From: a virus | IMG/VR virus record: IMGVR_UViG_3300031658_000012 | Location: 1-50,184 of that record | Length of the DNA stretch: 50,184 nt | Direction: 5' to 3' (one strand) | Shown: positions 15,554-24,393 of the stretch, one piece after another | Layout: each line of letters opens with the position of its first letter | Position numbering within the stretch: the stretch's first letter is position 1 | Position numbers and translations under genes: made by a program | Notes under the pieces: generated by a model | What the model was told of the DNA's origin: nothing | The model's database searches: none | The model's input: the letters and a program-made list of their open reading frames with translations, nothing else

Positions 15554-15846
15554 TGTTTGAACTAAAAGCCAACGTCACCCCCAGTTACAGCGTCACCGTA
15601 CACACAACGAACTACCGAGGCTCTACGCCGGAAGAGGTAGCACAGAGGTGCGCTGATAGAATAATCTCCGTCTCGGACGGAGCGCCTCCGGTTATAAGAG
15701 ACCAAGCCTTTGCATACAAGGCTCAGCTAGAAAAAACGTTGAGTTATTATATGCGAGAGGCTATAAAGAGTGATAGGACAACCGTTTGCAACGCCTTGGC
15801 TAGCGCTGGGCACCCGGAACTAGCCAAACTCGTAAAGGAAGTTTAA
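15553..15846 (+). CDS. Small hypothetical protein
   Basis: 97 residues from ATG 15553, which overlaps the adaptor stop. A TTG codon one position earlier is the alternative. Sequence features are a beta-like start (NVTPSYSVTVHTTNYRG) and a helical, basic C-terminal half (YMREAIKSDRTTVCNALASA). No family recognised. It is probably part of the adaptor-tail operon. Confidence 0.65.
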   Translation: MFELKANVTPSYSVTVHTTNYRGSTPEEVAQRCADRIISVSDGAPPVIRDQAFAYKAQLEKTLSYYMREAIKSDRTTVCNALASAGHPELAKLVKEV

Positions 15847-15847
15847 A

Positions 15848-16276
15848 GTGGCAATTACGCAGGCAATGTGTACGTCGTTCAAAAAAGAATTGATGACCGC
15901 TACACACAATTTTACCAACGGTGCTAACAGCTTTAAACTTGCGTTGTACACGAGCAGTGCCACGCTGAGTGCCGCAACTACCGCTTACTCTTCCACGAAC
16001 GAGTCGAGCGGGACGAACTACACTGCGGGGGGAGCGGCTTTGACGAATGTCACGCCCACCACCAGTGGGACAACGGCACTAACGGATTTTGCTGACCTGA
16101 CGTTTTCTAATGCAACCGTTACTGCTAATGGAGCATTGATTTATAACGACACGGCGAGCGGTGATCCGGCAGTTGTTGTACTGGCGTTTGGTGGTGATAA
16201 AACGTCCACCGCGGGTGACTTTACGATTCAGTTTCCTACGGCGGATGCAAGCAACGCCATCATCCGTATCGCTTAG
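15848..16276 (+). CDS. Structural protein, Thr/Ala-rich beta
   Basis: 142 residues from a GTG start. Begins MAITQAMCTSFKKELMTATH, then NSFKLALYTSSATLSAATTA, a pattern common in marine phage virion proteins near tail genes. The rest is beta-rich and low in charge, ending FTIQFPTADASNAIIRIA. It is probably a tail or fibre-base component. The role is inferred from composition and position. Confidence 0.7.
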   Translation: MAITQAMCTSFKKELMTATHNFTNGANSFKLALYTSSATLSAATTAYSSTNESSGTNYTAGGAALTNVTPTTSGTTALTDFADLTFSNATVTANGALIYNDTASGDPAVVVLAFGGDKTSTAGDFTIQFPTADASNAIIRIA

Positions 16277-16295
16277 GTAGGAAGCTTCCTCCCCC

Positions 16296-17192
16296 GTGTC
16301 TGATTTCAGCGGCTGGGGCCGTGCGGATTGGTCCGAGGGCGCTTGGGGTGTAAGTTTACCTAACCCCTATATAACCGGCTGGAGCCGTGGAAGTTGGGGT
16401 GAGGGTGCTTGGGGCTCCGCCCTACCTGTAGCCGTTTCAGGTGTTTCGGCGTCTTCGGGCGTTGGAAGTGTGACGGTTACAGGCGAGGTAAACATCCCGG
16501 TATCGGGCCTCGCTGCTACCGGCGGCGTTGGCTCTGTTATAGTAGCCGCTGCCTCTGATATATCTGTAACGGGTCTTGCAGCCACTGGCGGTGTCGGTTC
16601 TGTTACAGTAGATGCAGCCTCGGATGTATCTGTTACCGGCATAGCGGCTACCGGTGCAGTTGGTACTATCGATGTAAAAATAGGCTTGCTTGTAGTTGTA
16701 TCCGGTGTCTCCGCTACGGGTGCAGTTGGTTCCGCCACAGTAGAAACCGACCAAGTTCTATCCGTAACGGGCATTGCGGCAACAGGGGCTGTTGGTAGCG
16801 TTACGGTAGATGCGGCCTCAAATGTATCTGTATCAGGCCTCGCAGCCACGGGGGGTGTTGGCTCTGTTTCGGTACAAACCGATCAAGTTATAGTCGTATC
16901 GGGCTTAGCGGCTACAGGTAGTGTTGGTTCTGTTGTAGTAGCCGCTGGCTCCGACATACCCGTAACAGGTGTTGCGGCTGTAGCGGCTGTCGGATCGGTA
17001 ACCGTTACCTCTACCAACGTAATCGCAGTAAGTGGTTTGTCGGCTACGGGTTCTTCTGGTAAAGTAACCATATGGCAGGACATCGTTCCTACCCAAGACC
17101 CTGACTGGCAGAATATTACACCGGGTCAGGCGGCTGACTGGCAGGACATTACACCAAATCAAGTACCGAATTGGGTAAAAATAGCGGCATAG
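16296..17192 (+). CDS. Repeat protein: ten 22-residue beta repeats, tail-associated
   Basis: 298 residues from GTG 16296. The N-terminus holds a duplicated Trp motif (GW.RG.W.EGAWG..LP, residues 6-22 and 28-44). Residues 47 to about 261 are ten units of 22 residues with the core V(S/T)G(L/I/V)(A/S)ATGxVGS. The C-terminus repeats W..I(T/V)P.Q three times. The regular V-x-V pattern suggests a beta-helix or beta-solenoid stalk. It lies before the tail fibre genes, so a fibre or spike component that can vary in length is likely. Confidence 0.8.
   Translation: MSDFSGWGRADWSEGAWGVSLPNPYITGWSRGSWGEGAWGSALPVAVSGVSASSGVGSVTVTGEVNIPVSGLAATGGVGSVIVAAASDISVTGLAATGGVGSVTVDAASDVSVTGIAATGAVGTIDVKIGLLVVVSGVSATGAVGSATVETDQVLSVTGIAATGAVGSVTVDAASNVSVSGLAATGGVGSVSVQTDQVIVVSGLAATGSVGSVVVAAGSDIPVTGVAAVAAVGSVTVTSTNVIAVSGLSATGSSGKVTIWQDIVPTQDPDWQNITPGQAADWQDITPNQVPNWVKIAA
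16434..17078 (+). repeat. 66-bp degenerate tandem repeat array in the repeat-protein gene
   Basis: About ten units of 66 bases encode the 22-residue repeats. Units differ at synonymous and some amino acid positions, so they are old, but several share blocks such as GGTGTTGGCTCTGTT. Copy number could change by recombination. Confidence 0.8.
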
Positions 17193-17201
17193 GATAAAAC
17201 G

Positions 17202-18485
17202 ATGACTTCAAGTTACACATCAAATACCGGAATTGAGAAGCCCGCAACAGGCGACCAGTCTGGTACGTGGGGCGACACCGTAAACGTTAACATGGACATT
17301 ATTGACCGTGTTTTGAACGGGGTGGGCGCAATCAGTCTTAGTGGAACGACCCACACCATTACTACTTCGGACGGGTCTCTTAGCGACGGGATGTACCGAG
17401 TCTTGGTTCTGGGGGGAAGCCCTTCCGGAACAAACACAATTACCGTTAGCCCAAACGACCAAGACAAGGTGTTTTTTGTTAAAAACGGCAGCGGCCAATC
17501 AGTGGTGTTCACTCAAGGTAGTGGGGCAAATGTCACCATTGCCAACGGGGACACTAAAATTATTTACTGCGACGGGGCAGGCTCCGGAGCCGCGGTCGTT
17601 GATTTCACTAACGACCTTTCCATGTCTTCGGTCAGCATCACGGGCGGCACCGTCACAGGAATTACCATAAACAGCTCCGCTATCGGCGGTTCCACCCCGG
17701 CGGCGGGTGCCTTTACCACTCTTGACGCTACGGGCGATGTAACGGGAGCTAACTTTCAGCCTGACGGCGATACCGCAGCGGGCGATGACGCGGCAATAGG
17801 GTACACCTCTGCGGAGGGTTTGATCCTTACCGGACAGGGCAGCACCAACGACGTTACTATCAAGAATGACGCCGATGCCGACGTTTTAGAGATTCCCACC
17901 GGAACCACCAATGTTACGGTTGTTGGAAACGTAACCGCAGGTGGAAATTTAATTTCTACAGGTACGGTAGAACCGGCTGGCGACACGGCTGCGGGTGACA
18001 ACGCCGCGATTGGTTACACCTCGGTAGAAGGCTTAATCCTTACGGGGCAGGGTTCCACTAACGACGTTACCATCAAGAACGACGCGGATGCCGACGTAAT
18101 TGAGATTCCTACCGGAACAACAGATGTAACTGTTGTGGGTAAGTTTACGGGTGGCAAGATTGTCCTAGCCGCCACGGACACCGACACGTCCAACACAGGT
18201 AGCGTTACCATCGATTTCTCGGCTCACCAGAACTTTGTACTGACGCTTACGGGAAACGTAACTCTTGCAAACCCGTCTACTGAGGCGGTTGGTCAGGCAG
18301 GCGTGTTTGTCTTTATTCAGGATGGGACGGGATCAAGAACGATCAGCCTTGGGACGGACTACGAAAGTCCTGCCGGTGCAGGGATAGTTCTAAGCACGGC
18401 AGCGGCGGCGGTTGATGTGGTGCCATACTTTGTCAAAGCATCTGGCTCCATCCAACTGGGTGCGCCGCAGTTGGCGTTCGCCTAG
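17202..18485 (+). CDS. Tail fibre protein
   Basis: 427 residues. It starts SSYTSNTGIEKPATGDQSGT followed by WGDTVNVNMDIID, an N-terminal pattern typical of phage fibres that attach to the virion. Later it has GAFTTLDATGDVTGANF, a fibre motif, and a C-terminal beta domain with SVTIDFSAHQNFVLTLTGNV. A block of about 53 residues (DTAAGD.AAIGYTS.EGLILT and following) is present twice, at residues 189 and 260, a 71-residue offset. It overlaps the next gene's GTG start by one base. It would recognise the host surface or carry the larger receptor-binding protein. Confidence 0.8.
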   Translation: MTSSYTSNTGIEKPATGDQSGTWGDTVNVNMDIIDRVLNGVGAISLSGTTHTITTSDGSLSDGMYRVLVLGGSPSGTNTITVSPNDQDKVFFVKNGSGQSVVFTQGSGANVTIANGDTKIIYCDGAGSGAAVVDFTNDLSMSSVSITGGTVTGITINSSAIGGSTPAAGAFTTLDATGDVTGANFQPDGDTAAGDDAAIGYTSAEGLILTGQGSTNDVTIKNDADADVLEIPTGTTNVTVVGNVTAGGNLISTGTVEPAGDTAAGDNAAIGYTSVEGLILTGQGSTNDVTIKNDADADVIEIPTGTTDVTVVGKFTGGKIVLAATDTDTSNTGSVTIDFSAHQNFVLTLTGNVTLANPSTEAVGQAGVFVFIQDGTGSRTISLGTDYESPAGAGIVLSTAAAAVDVVPYFVKASGSIQLGAPQLAFA

Positions 18486-21436
18486 TGACTATGTTCGGAT
18501 CACAGTGGCTGGCTAACGCTGGCGGTGCTACCTACGAGATTGATCAGTCGATCCGGTTTAACGACGATGACGCTGCCTACCTGTACCGGGACAACACCTC
18601 AGCCCAGACAGACACCAAGAAATTCACTTATTCAGTGTGGATAAAAAAGGGGTCGGTAACTGGTGGGACAAATGTTGGGTTGCTAAGTGGAGGCTCTGGC
18701 ACAACGTCCGGTCGCTCTGATTTTACCTTTACTGCTGGTGCAGCTACAGGCGATAGCACTAACGATGCTCTAAAATTTGATATTTATACGGGTGGCTGGA
18801 CGCAGCGCAGGACCACTGCACTGCTTCGTGACCCATCCGCTTGGTATCACATAGTGTTGGTTTATGATGCGGCAAACGGAACCGTTAACGATACGTTAAT
18901 TGTTTATCAGAATGGCACCCGTTTAGCACTTGATTCAACCAGCGGAGTTCCAAACAACCTGAGCTTGGTAAATGCCAATTCCCAACGAACAAAAGTTGGC
19001 GCAGATGCCTCTGGAACACCTGTTGAGTTTGACGGCTACATGGCCGAAATAAACATGATAGATGGTCAGGCACTAGCCCCAACCAGCTTCGGTGAGTTCA
19101 ACGACGACGGTGTTTGGATACCCAAGGCATACAGCGGCAGCTACGGCACCAACGGCTTCTACATTGATGGTGCTACCTCTACTTTCTTGGGCAAAGATGC
19201 AAAAGCTACTTCAGCAGCGGTAACAAATAAAGCAAGCACGTCTTCTGAATGGGGCGGCACAACAGGAGCGTATACTTTTGCCACGAACGAAATAGATCGT
19301 AGTTCCACAGTCAACGGAATCATATCGACTGATCTGCTCTCAGGTGATTTCAGCTTCGATTTTACTATGACTTCTGCTGGCGGTGCTTTGCGTGTTGGCG
19401 TAATTGACGACCAAGAATTTAATACCTTCAACGGTACTGGCGATGATGGCGGCATGGATAGCATGACGAACAGTTGGTATCTGGATAAGGGTAACAACCA
19501 GTTCCGTTATGGTGGCGCATCACAGGGTAGCGCATCTGGTATTGCAAATGGTGCTGCCGTCACGATTGAGCGGACAGGCTCAACGATTAAAATTACAGAT
19601 GACGGCTCTGACGCACACACATTTTCTCAGACCTTCAGCGGACCTGTGCGGGTTGTAATTTCTGGTGGTGGTGCAGCCTTTAACCTAGACAGCGTGCAAT
19701 ACACTGCCGATGGTGCGTCTGGAAATGACAACTCATATTTCTCATCTGGGCTAACCACCGCAGATCAGATGCTGGATACGCCGACTCTGAACAAAGCAAC
19801 CTTTAACCCGTTACAATCCGGGGTTGGGCAAACGCTTAGTGATGGTAATTTGGTTGATAGTATGAGCGGGACCAGTGGTTTCTGGAATAGGACTATGGCT
19901 ACACAGTCCCTAACATATAAAACCTATTGGGAGATTCACGTTGATACCTATTACGCCCTGAATATAGGTATATCTCGTATGGATAACTCGGTTACAGGAC
20001 AAAACGCTCCGGCAGGGCTATTCGGGGCAGGCCTAAACAACAACGAAGCGTTTGTATCGGGTTCGTACGTAAACGAAAGTAGTGGTGGGAGAACATTTCC
20101 TGTAGCTAACGGTAATTATATTATGCTTGCATATGACCCAGCAAGAAACGCTCTATGGATGGGCAATGAAGGAACTTGGAAAGACGGCACAGGATCATCT
20201 GCATCAAGTTCAACTATTTTATCTGAGATAGAAGGCAGTGGAACTTCTTACGCTATCTTTACTGGGATAGGCACGGAACCTGTTCCCTTTGTTGGGGGGT
20301 ATAGCACCAATAAATGCACTGCACGATTTAGTTCTGAAGATTGGGAAGGAACAGTACCAACAGGTTACGAAGAATTAAGCACAGCCTTCATAGCCACACC
20401 ATCGATCACAGACGGCTCTGCCCACTTCCAGACCACACTTTACACGGGCAATGGATCAGCCCTTGAAGTAAACCAAGCTGGAAACAGTACTTTTCAACCG
20501 GATTGGCTCTGGGTAAAAAGCCGTTCGTTAGGCGCTGGAGGCAACCATGTTTCTTATGATGCTGTTCGGGGTGTGACCAACGAGATTTACCCTAATTTAA
20601 CCAACGCCGAAGGAGCAACAAACGCACTAACATCATTTGATGCTAATGGCTTTACGCTCCAAGGGGCGTCAAGTGGCTCAGAGAGATTTAACAAGTCAGG
20701 AGCCACCTATGTCGGCTGGCAGTGGGCAGCTAACGGCGCTGGCAGCAGCAACACTGATGGTTCACTTTCCAGCACTGTTTCAGCTAATCAAACAGCAGGG
20801 TTTTCAATCGTAACGGCAACTCCCGGCATAGTAGAAACAGCAGATACTATTGGTCATGGTTTGGGAATAGCACCTAAAATGATCATCGGTAAAAACACTA
20901 ATTTAGCTGATAATTGGCATGTTTATCATTCTGCAATTTCACCTGCGACTGAAGTGCGACTAAATACAACAAGTGCTGCAACAACATCGTCGTGGCAATC
21001 CGCCACAACCAGTTCTGTTTTTCAAATTAAAAATGGTAATTGGACAAACGGTGGTCAGGTTTGCTTGTTTTACTGCTTCGCAGAAATCCCCGGCTTTAGT
21101 TCTATCGGGAGTTACACGGGGAATTCAAGCACCAACGGAACCTTTATTTACACAGGTTTCAAACCTGCCTTTGTCCTGACGAAGAACATCAATACAGCAG
21201 ATCAGTGGGGTATCCGAGACGCTACCCGAAACCCACACAACGTTACTGATTTCCTGATTAATCCCAATGCCGATACAGCCGAAACCAGTTCTAGCACAGG
21301 GTACATCGATATCCTCTCAAACGGGTTTAAGCCTCGTAGTGCTGACTCAAATATAAACACTCAAACCATGATTTACATGGCCTTCGCAGAACACCCATTC
21401 GGCGGTGACGGCGTTGCTCCAGCGACAGCAAGATAA
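18485..21436 (+). CDS. Large lectin-like tail fibre / receptor-binding protein
   Basis: 983 residues from GTG 18485, or ATG 18491. The first 220 residues form a concanavalin-like (LamG) fold, seen in FTYSVWIKKGSVTG and WYHIVLVYDAANGTVNDTL. A second jelly-roll of SPRY type follows near residues 440-620 (SLTYKTYWEIHVDTYYALNI, NYIMLAYDPARNALWMG). The C-terminal 330 residues (YTGNG, FQPDWLWVKSRS, GFKPAFVLTKN, MAFAEHPFGG) match a domain common in marine phage fibres. It is probably the main host-range determinant. Codon use looks less GC-biased than its neighbours, which suggests a separate history, but I did not compute this. Confidence 0.85.
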   Translation: MTMFGSQWLANAGGATYEIDQSIRFNDDDAAYLYRDNTSAQTDTKKFTYSVWIKKGSVTGGTNVGLLSGGSGTTSGRSDFTFTAGAATGDSTNDALKFDIYTGGWTQRRTTALLRDPSAWYHIVLVYDAANGTVNDTLIVYQNGTRLALDSTSGVPNNLSLVNANSQRTKVGADASGTPVEFDGYMAEINMIDGQALAPTSFGEFNDDGVWIPKAYSGSYGTNGFYIDGATSTFLGKDAKATSAAVTNKASTSSEWGGTTGAYTFATNEIDRSSTVNGIISTDLLSGDFSFDFTMTSAGGALRVGVIDDQEFNTFNGTGDDGGMDSMTNSWYLDKGNNQFRYGGASQGSASGIANGAAVTIERTGSTIKITDDGSDAHTFSQTFSGPVRVVISGGGAAFNLDSVQYTADGASGNDNSYFSSGLTTADQMLDTPTLNKATFNPLQSGVGQTLSDGNLVDSMSGTSGFWNRTMATQSLTYKTYWEIHVDTYYALNIGISRMDNSVTGQNAPAGLFGAGLNNNEAFVSGSYVNESSGGRTFPVANGNYIMLAYDPARNALWMGNEGTWKDGTGSSASSSTILSEIEGSGTSYAIFTGIGTEPVPFVGGYSTNKCTARFSSEDWEGTVPTGYEELSTAFIATPSITDGSAHFQTTLYTGNGSALEVNQAGNSTFQPDWLWVKSRSLGAGGNHVSYDAVRGVTNEIYPNLTNAEGATNALTSFDANGFTLQGASSGSERFNKSGATYVGWQWAANGAGSSNTDGSLSSTVSANQTAGFSIVTATPGIVETADTIGHGLGIAPKMIIGKNTNLADNWHVYHSAISPATEVRLNTTSAATTSSWQSATTSSVFQIKNGNWTNGGQVCLFYCFAEIPGFSSIGSYTGNSSTNGTFIYTGFKPAFVLTKNINTADQWGIRDATRNPHNVTDFLINPNADTAETSSSTGYIDILSNGFKPRSADSNINTQTMIYMAFAEHPFGGDGVAPATAR

Positions 21437-21447
21437 GGATAGATAAA

Positions 21448-22017
21448 ATGTGGAAATACGGCAGTAAAAACATCCGCGAACACAAATCGTGGACCGATGA
21501 CAATGGGATTACGCACCCGAAAAATTGGAATATCTGGTCTGCTGCGGATAAAGAAGCGGCGGGGCTAACCGAAGTCCTGCCGGAGACGCCGCCCGACAGC
21601 CGACTATACAACTGGTCGCAGAACGCTGATGGTACAATTAGCAGCACGGCAAAGGCGGTGGACGACGTAAACGAAGTCGATGAAAACGGCGATCCTCTGC
21701 TGGATGACGACGGTGTGCAGATGGTTACGTTAGGCGTCAAGTCCAACCTGAAAGGCGAGGTCAAAGCGCAGCAATCATCGCTGCTGGCACAGACTGATTG
21801 GGCCTTGGTTCGCTTTGTTGACACTACGGTAGCCGTACCGGTTAATATCCAGACATGGCGCGATGCTATCCGAGCTAAAGCCACAGACATGGAAGCCGCT
21901 ATAACAGGCGCGGCTGATACGGATGCCGTAGCTGCATTGTTCGTAACATATACAGTTGAAGATGACGGCAGCATCACGAAATCCGGTATCCTGTACGACT
22001 GGCCTGAGCTAGGCTAA
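21448..22017 (+). CDS. Putative tail fibre assembly or fibre-associated protein
   Basis: 189 residues, 11 bases after the large fibre gene. It has an N-terminal Trp-rich segment (WKYGSKNIREHKSWTDDNGI, THPKNWNIWS), an acidic middle (DDVNEVDENGDPLLDDDGVQ) and a helical C-terminal half with TDWALVRFVDTTVAVPVNIQ and TWRDAIRAKAT. The TDWalvR...v...i..WR.a.R pattern is the hallmark of fibre assembly and DUF4376-like proteins. It probably helps trimerise or attach the fibre. Confidence 0.72.
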   Translation: MWKYGSKNIREHKSWTDDNGITHPKNWNIWSAADKEAAGLTEVLPETPPDSRLYNWSQNADGTISSTAKAVDDVNEVDENGDPLLDDDGVQMVTLGVKSNLKGEVKAQQSSLLAQTDWALVRFVDTTVAVPVNIQTWRDAIRAKATDMEAAITGAADTDAVAALFVTYTVEDDGSITKSGILYDWPELG

Positions 22018-22051
22018 CGACTACGCCGTCTTCCGATTGGAATAGAGTACA

Positions 22052-23869
22052 ATGCCGTTAAACAAGCTCCAGTTTAAACCCGGAATCAATACCGAACTGA
22101 CCGCTTACGCTAACGAAGGTGGTTGGCTGGATAGCGATAAGGTTCGGTTCCGTTTTGGGTACCCGGAGAAGATAGGCGGCTGGACAAAATACTCAGTTAA
22201 CGCGTTTCTAGGGTCCTGCCGTTCTCTCCACAACTGGAGGGCTTTAGACAACTCGGAGTTTTTGGGTGTCGGAACAAACCTCAAGTTCTACATTGAGGAG
22301 GGTTTGACTTTTTATGACGTCACCCCTATTCGCGCCACCACTGCAAACGCGGCAACCTTTTCCGCAACAAACGGTTCCACAACACTTACGGTTACGGACA
22401 ACACCCACGGGGCCATCACAGGGGATTTTGTAACCTTTAGTGGTGCAGCGACTTTAAGCGGAGCTATTACCGCGGCGGTCTTAAACATTGAGTACAAAAT
22501 CGCCTCAGTGGTGAACAGTAACAGCTACACGATAACGTCTGCGGTTGCGGCGAACGGGTCAGACACCGGAAACGGTGGCGGTTCTGTTACAGCGGCTTAC
22601 CAGATAAACGTCGGTATAGACACCGTTGTTCCGGGGAATGGCTGGGGCGCAGGGTTCTATGGCCGCGGTACGTGGGGGTCTGGCGCGACAGTGGTTGCGG
22701 GGGGCGAAAACATAAGAATATGGAGTCAGGATAACTTCGGCGAGGACCTTTTGTTTTGTATCAGGGACGGAGTCACTTATTACTGGGATAAAACTAACGG
22801 AGTGAACACGCGGGCTGTGACCTTGGCGAGTGTTTCTTCTTCAGCACCAACTATCGCCCGTCAGGTCGCTGTCTCGGATCGGGACAGACACGCCATTGCA
22901 TTTGGCTGTAACCCGTTCGGGAGCGCTACCCAAGACAAGCTGTTGATACGCTTTTCGGACCAAGAAAACTTAACTGATTGGGAGTCCACCGCAACTAATA
23001 CTGCCGGGGATTTGGTTGTAGGTACCGGTTCTGAGATTGTCGCAGCGGTAGAGACCCGCCGCGAGATTGTCATACTCACCGACGCCTCTGTCCACTCAAT
23101 GCAGTACATAGGGCCGCCCTTCACTTTCGGCCTCAGTCAGATTTCATTAGGCACTAGCGTTGCTGGAGCAAACTCCGCCGTCGCGGTTAACGATTCGGTC
23201 TTCTGGATGGGAAATGACCGATTCTACCTCTATGACGGACAGGTTATAACGCTCCCGTGTACTGTTTTAGACACCGTTTTTGATGACTTTAACTACACTC
23301 AGTCCGACAAGGTAGACGCGTCAGTCAACTCTAAATTCAACGAAATAACATGGTTTTACCCGTCGGGGGGCTCTAATAGCAACGACCGTTACGTCACCTT
23401 TAACTACCAAGAAAAGGTCTGGTATTACGGTTCTTTGGGCCGTAGCGCGTGGCTTGACCGGTCTATTAAGGAGTTCCCGATAGGTGCTTCCACGGACGGC
23501 TATTTGTACAACCACGAAAACGGAGTGGACGCTGACGGTCAGCCCCTGACCGCGTACATTGAATCCAGCCCGGTTGACATCCAAGATGGTGAAAACTTTG
23601 CTTTTGTACGCAGGTTATTGCCGGATATTAGCTTCCTGAACTCCACTTCCGGGGCGAATAAAGAGGTCACTTTTACCCTCAAGATGGAGAACTTCCCCGG
23701 AACCGGGTACACACAAAGCTACGCGTCGAACGTAACAGACAGCGCTACACAGAACCACGTCCGTATTCGAGGTCGATCTGTCGGTTTGAGACTGGAATCA
23801 GACAACCTTGGTGTTACGTGGCGTCTCGGCAACCCACGGATTGATATACGTCAGGATGGCCGTCGATGA
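22052..23869 (+). CDS. Tail nozzle / DNA stabilisation protein (P22 gp10-like)
   Basis: 605 residues. Key segments are LQFKPGINTELTAYANEGGW, VRFRFGYPEKIGGWTKY, then after residue 190 ATQDKLLIRFSDQENLTDWE and VWYYGSLGRSAWLDRSIKEF. This is the layout I associate with gp10-like packaged-DNA stabilising proteins, which close the tail below the adaptor. Residues 95-190 are a Thr/Ala-rich Ig-like insertion (NAATFSATNGSTTLTV). The following gene overlaps by four bases. Nozzle identity is inferred. Confidence 0.78.
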   Translation: MPLNKLQFKPGINTELTAYANEGGWLDSDKVRFRFGYPEKIGGWTKYSVNAFLGSCRSLHNWRALDNSEFLGVGTNLKFYIEEGLTFYDVTPIRATTANAATFSATNGSTTLTVTDNTHGAITGDFVTFSGAATLSGAITAAVLNIEYKIASVVNSNSYTITSAVAANGSDTGNGGGSVTAAYQINVGIDTVVPGNGWGAGFYGRGTWGSGATVVAGGENIRIWSQDNFGEDLLFCIRDGVTYYWDKTNGVNTRAVTLASVSSSAPTIARQVAVSDRDRHAIAFGCNPFGSATQDKLLIRFSDQENLTDWESTATNTAGDLVVGTGSEIVAAVETRREIVILTDASVHSMQYIGPPFTFGLSQISLGTSVAGANSAVAVNDSVFWMGNDRFYLYDGQVITLPCTVLDTVFDDFNYTQSDKVDASVNSKFNEITWFYPSGGSNSNDRYVTFNYQEKVWYYGSLGRSAWLDRSIKEFPIGASTDGYLYNHENGVDADGQPLTAYIESSPVDIQDGENFAFVRRLLPDISFLNSTSGANKEVTFTLKMENFPGTGYTQSYASNVTDSATQNHVRIRGRSVGLRLESDNLGVTWRLGNPRIDIRQDGRR

Positions 23870-24165
23870 GCAGTCGAGGGCTTGTACCCCCTCTATTTGC
23901 AATTCCGCCTACGCAGTACGAGCAGTCATACTTTGCCGACATTATCCGAGCCTTTTCCTTCTATGTTGTACAGCAGCAACAGGCAGGGGAGGGGCGAAAC
24001 ACGTCTCTTGTTCTAACCGCTTTGCAGTCAAATGACGTTGGGTTGGAGCCGGGAGCTTTGTTTGAGGTAGACGGCTTCGTTAAGATTTCGCGTTTATCTT
24101 GTTCTAACCCTGCCGGAACCAGTGCTACAGGCTCTGTCGGCACAACAACAGTAGTAACACCATGA
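23866..24165 (+). CDS. Small virion-cluster protein
   Basis: 99 residues, starting inside the nozzle stop codon (ATGA). It begins SSRGLVPPLFAIPPTQYEQS and has a helical middle (FADIIRAFSFYVVQQQQAGE), ending in a short beta part. It may be a small tail-hub partner of the nozzle. No named family recognised. Confidence 0.65.
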   Translation: MSSRGLVPPLFAIPPTQYEQSYFADIIRAFSFYVVQQQQAGEGRNTSLVLTALQSNDVGLEPGALFEVDGFVKISRLSCSNPAGTSATGSVGTTTVVTP

Positions 24166-24386
24166 GCGATATTATTACGATGCCTAACGGAAGCCGGTGG
24201 CTTCCTTCGAAAAGCAAAGAGAATATTAAGTGTGCCTCTTGCGAAAACCTTGTTGATACTCCAGAGGAGCTGTTATCTTACCCCTCCGGAAACTGCCCTA
24301 ATTGCGGCAATTCTTGGACTGGTGCCGAGGGCCGCGGTACGGTAATATATGTAACATCCCCCGAAGAGATTACCGGGGAATCGTGA
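24162..24386 (+). CDS. Small zinc-ribbon protein
   Basis: 74 residues with two cysteine pairs, CASC (near residue 26) and CPNC (near residue 45), which form a zinc-ribbon-like site. The start overlaps the previous stop (ATGA). Such small ribbons can bind nucleic acid or proteins. Here it lies among internal virion genes, so either a packaged protein or a regulator is possible. Confidence 0.65.
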   Translation: MSDIITMPNGSRWLPSKSKENIKCASCENLVDTPEELLSYPSGNCPNCGNSWTGAEGRGTVIYVTSPEEITGES

Positions 24387-24393
24387 GGGCACA

